Positions 42,437 to 42,460 of a stretch of 42,460 nt of DNA are shown here, one piece after another. Below the pieces are notes generated by a model, which saw only the letters and a program-made list of their open reading frames with translations, was not told the origin of the DNA and did no database searches. How positions within the stretch are numbered: the first letter of the stretch is position 1; the number at the start of each line of letters is the position of its first letter. Origin of the DNA: Acidobacteriota bacterium (GTDB lineage Bacteria; Acidobacteriota; Vicinamibacteria; Vicinamibacterales; UBA8438); assembly GCA_021296515.1 (NCBI GenBank), contig JAGWAH010000027.1, positions 1-42,460 of the forward strand. Direction: 5' to 3'. The position numbers and the translations under genes were made by a program.

Positions 42437-42460
42437 GTGTCGTCGCCGCTGGTGGAGACC
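42437..42460 (+). CDS. Start of an unidentified gene (partial)
   Basis: AGGAGGG at 42424-42430 is a strong ribosome-binding site. A GTG at 42437 lies 6 nt after it and opens MSSPLVET to the window end; an in-frame ATG at 42431 abuts the site and is less suitable. Too short to identify. Confidence 0.45.

Overview
The window is very GC-rich, gene-dense bacterial chromosome with no rRNA, tRNA, CRISPR or intact mobile element that I can see. The gene content fits an Acidobacteriota genome, perhaps class Vicinamibacteria: a DUF1592/DUF1552 haem-protein pair, a tricorn-type S41 peptidase, a large FtsX-type permease, DUF4202 beside sulfate assimilation, and DUF6526. That placement is inference from family distribution, not a phylogeny.

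Positions 1-9668 are a nitrogen-assimilation block, all on the minus strand: the start of a putative ammonium transporter, a PII protein (glnK type), a NifA-like sigma54 activator, gltD, gltB and a LysR regulator. Sigma54-type -24/-12 elements lie before glnK and before the activator gene. A nearly perfect 16-bp inverted repeat sits about 130-170 bp upstream of the predicted glnK start of transcription, where an enhancer would be expected.

Positions 10128-17310 are an assimilatory sulfate block. The minus-strand operon runs precorrin-2 dehydrogenase, uroporphyrinogen-III methyltransferase (cobA), siroheme sulfite/nitrite reductase with an extra C-terminal helical domain, and an unknown 197-aa protein. 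Divergent to it are a fused ATP sulfurylase/APS kinase and a DUF4202 protein. The operon leader is the best finding in the window. A strong promoter is followed by a 33-codon ORF with six cysteines in seven codons, then a GC-rich terminator with seven Ts, with a possible competing antiterminator pairing. This is the layout of a ribosome-mediated cysteine attenuator.

Positions 17254-29297 are mixed housekeeping and accessory genes: a small membrane protein, a BASS-family transporter divergent from a dienoyl-CoA-reductase-like SDR, DUF6526, pterin-4a-carbinolamine dehydratase, a decayed P1-family (DmpA) peptidase, a MOSC protein, an AMP-forming-enzyme-like protein, two tandem DUF4399 proteins, an aldehyde dehydrogenase and an ABC ATPase/permease pair.

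Positions 29433-42460 hold an enoyl-CoA hydratase, a secreted tricorn-like protease, a truncated AAA ATPase stub, a DUF1592-DUF1552-cytochrome c operon, a methyltransferase, an MBL hydrolase, a frameshifted beta-propeller gene, a carboxymuconolactone-decarboxylase-family protein, a secreted hypothetical protein and the first codons of an unidentified gene. Several genes are broken or show reading-frame breaks (DUF4202 end, P1 peptidase, AAA stub, propeller), so checks against raw reads matter.
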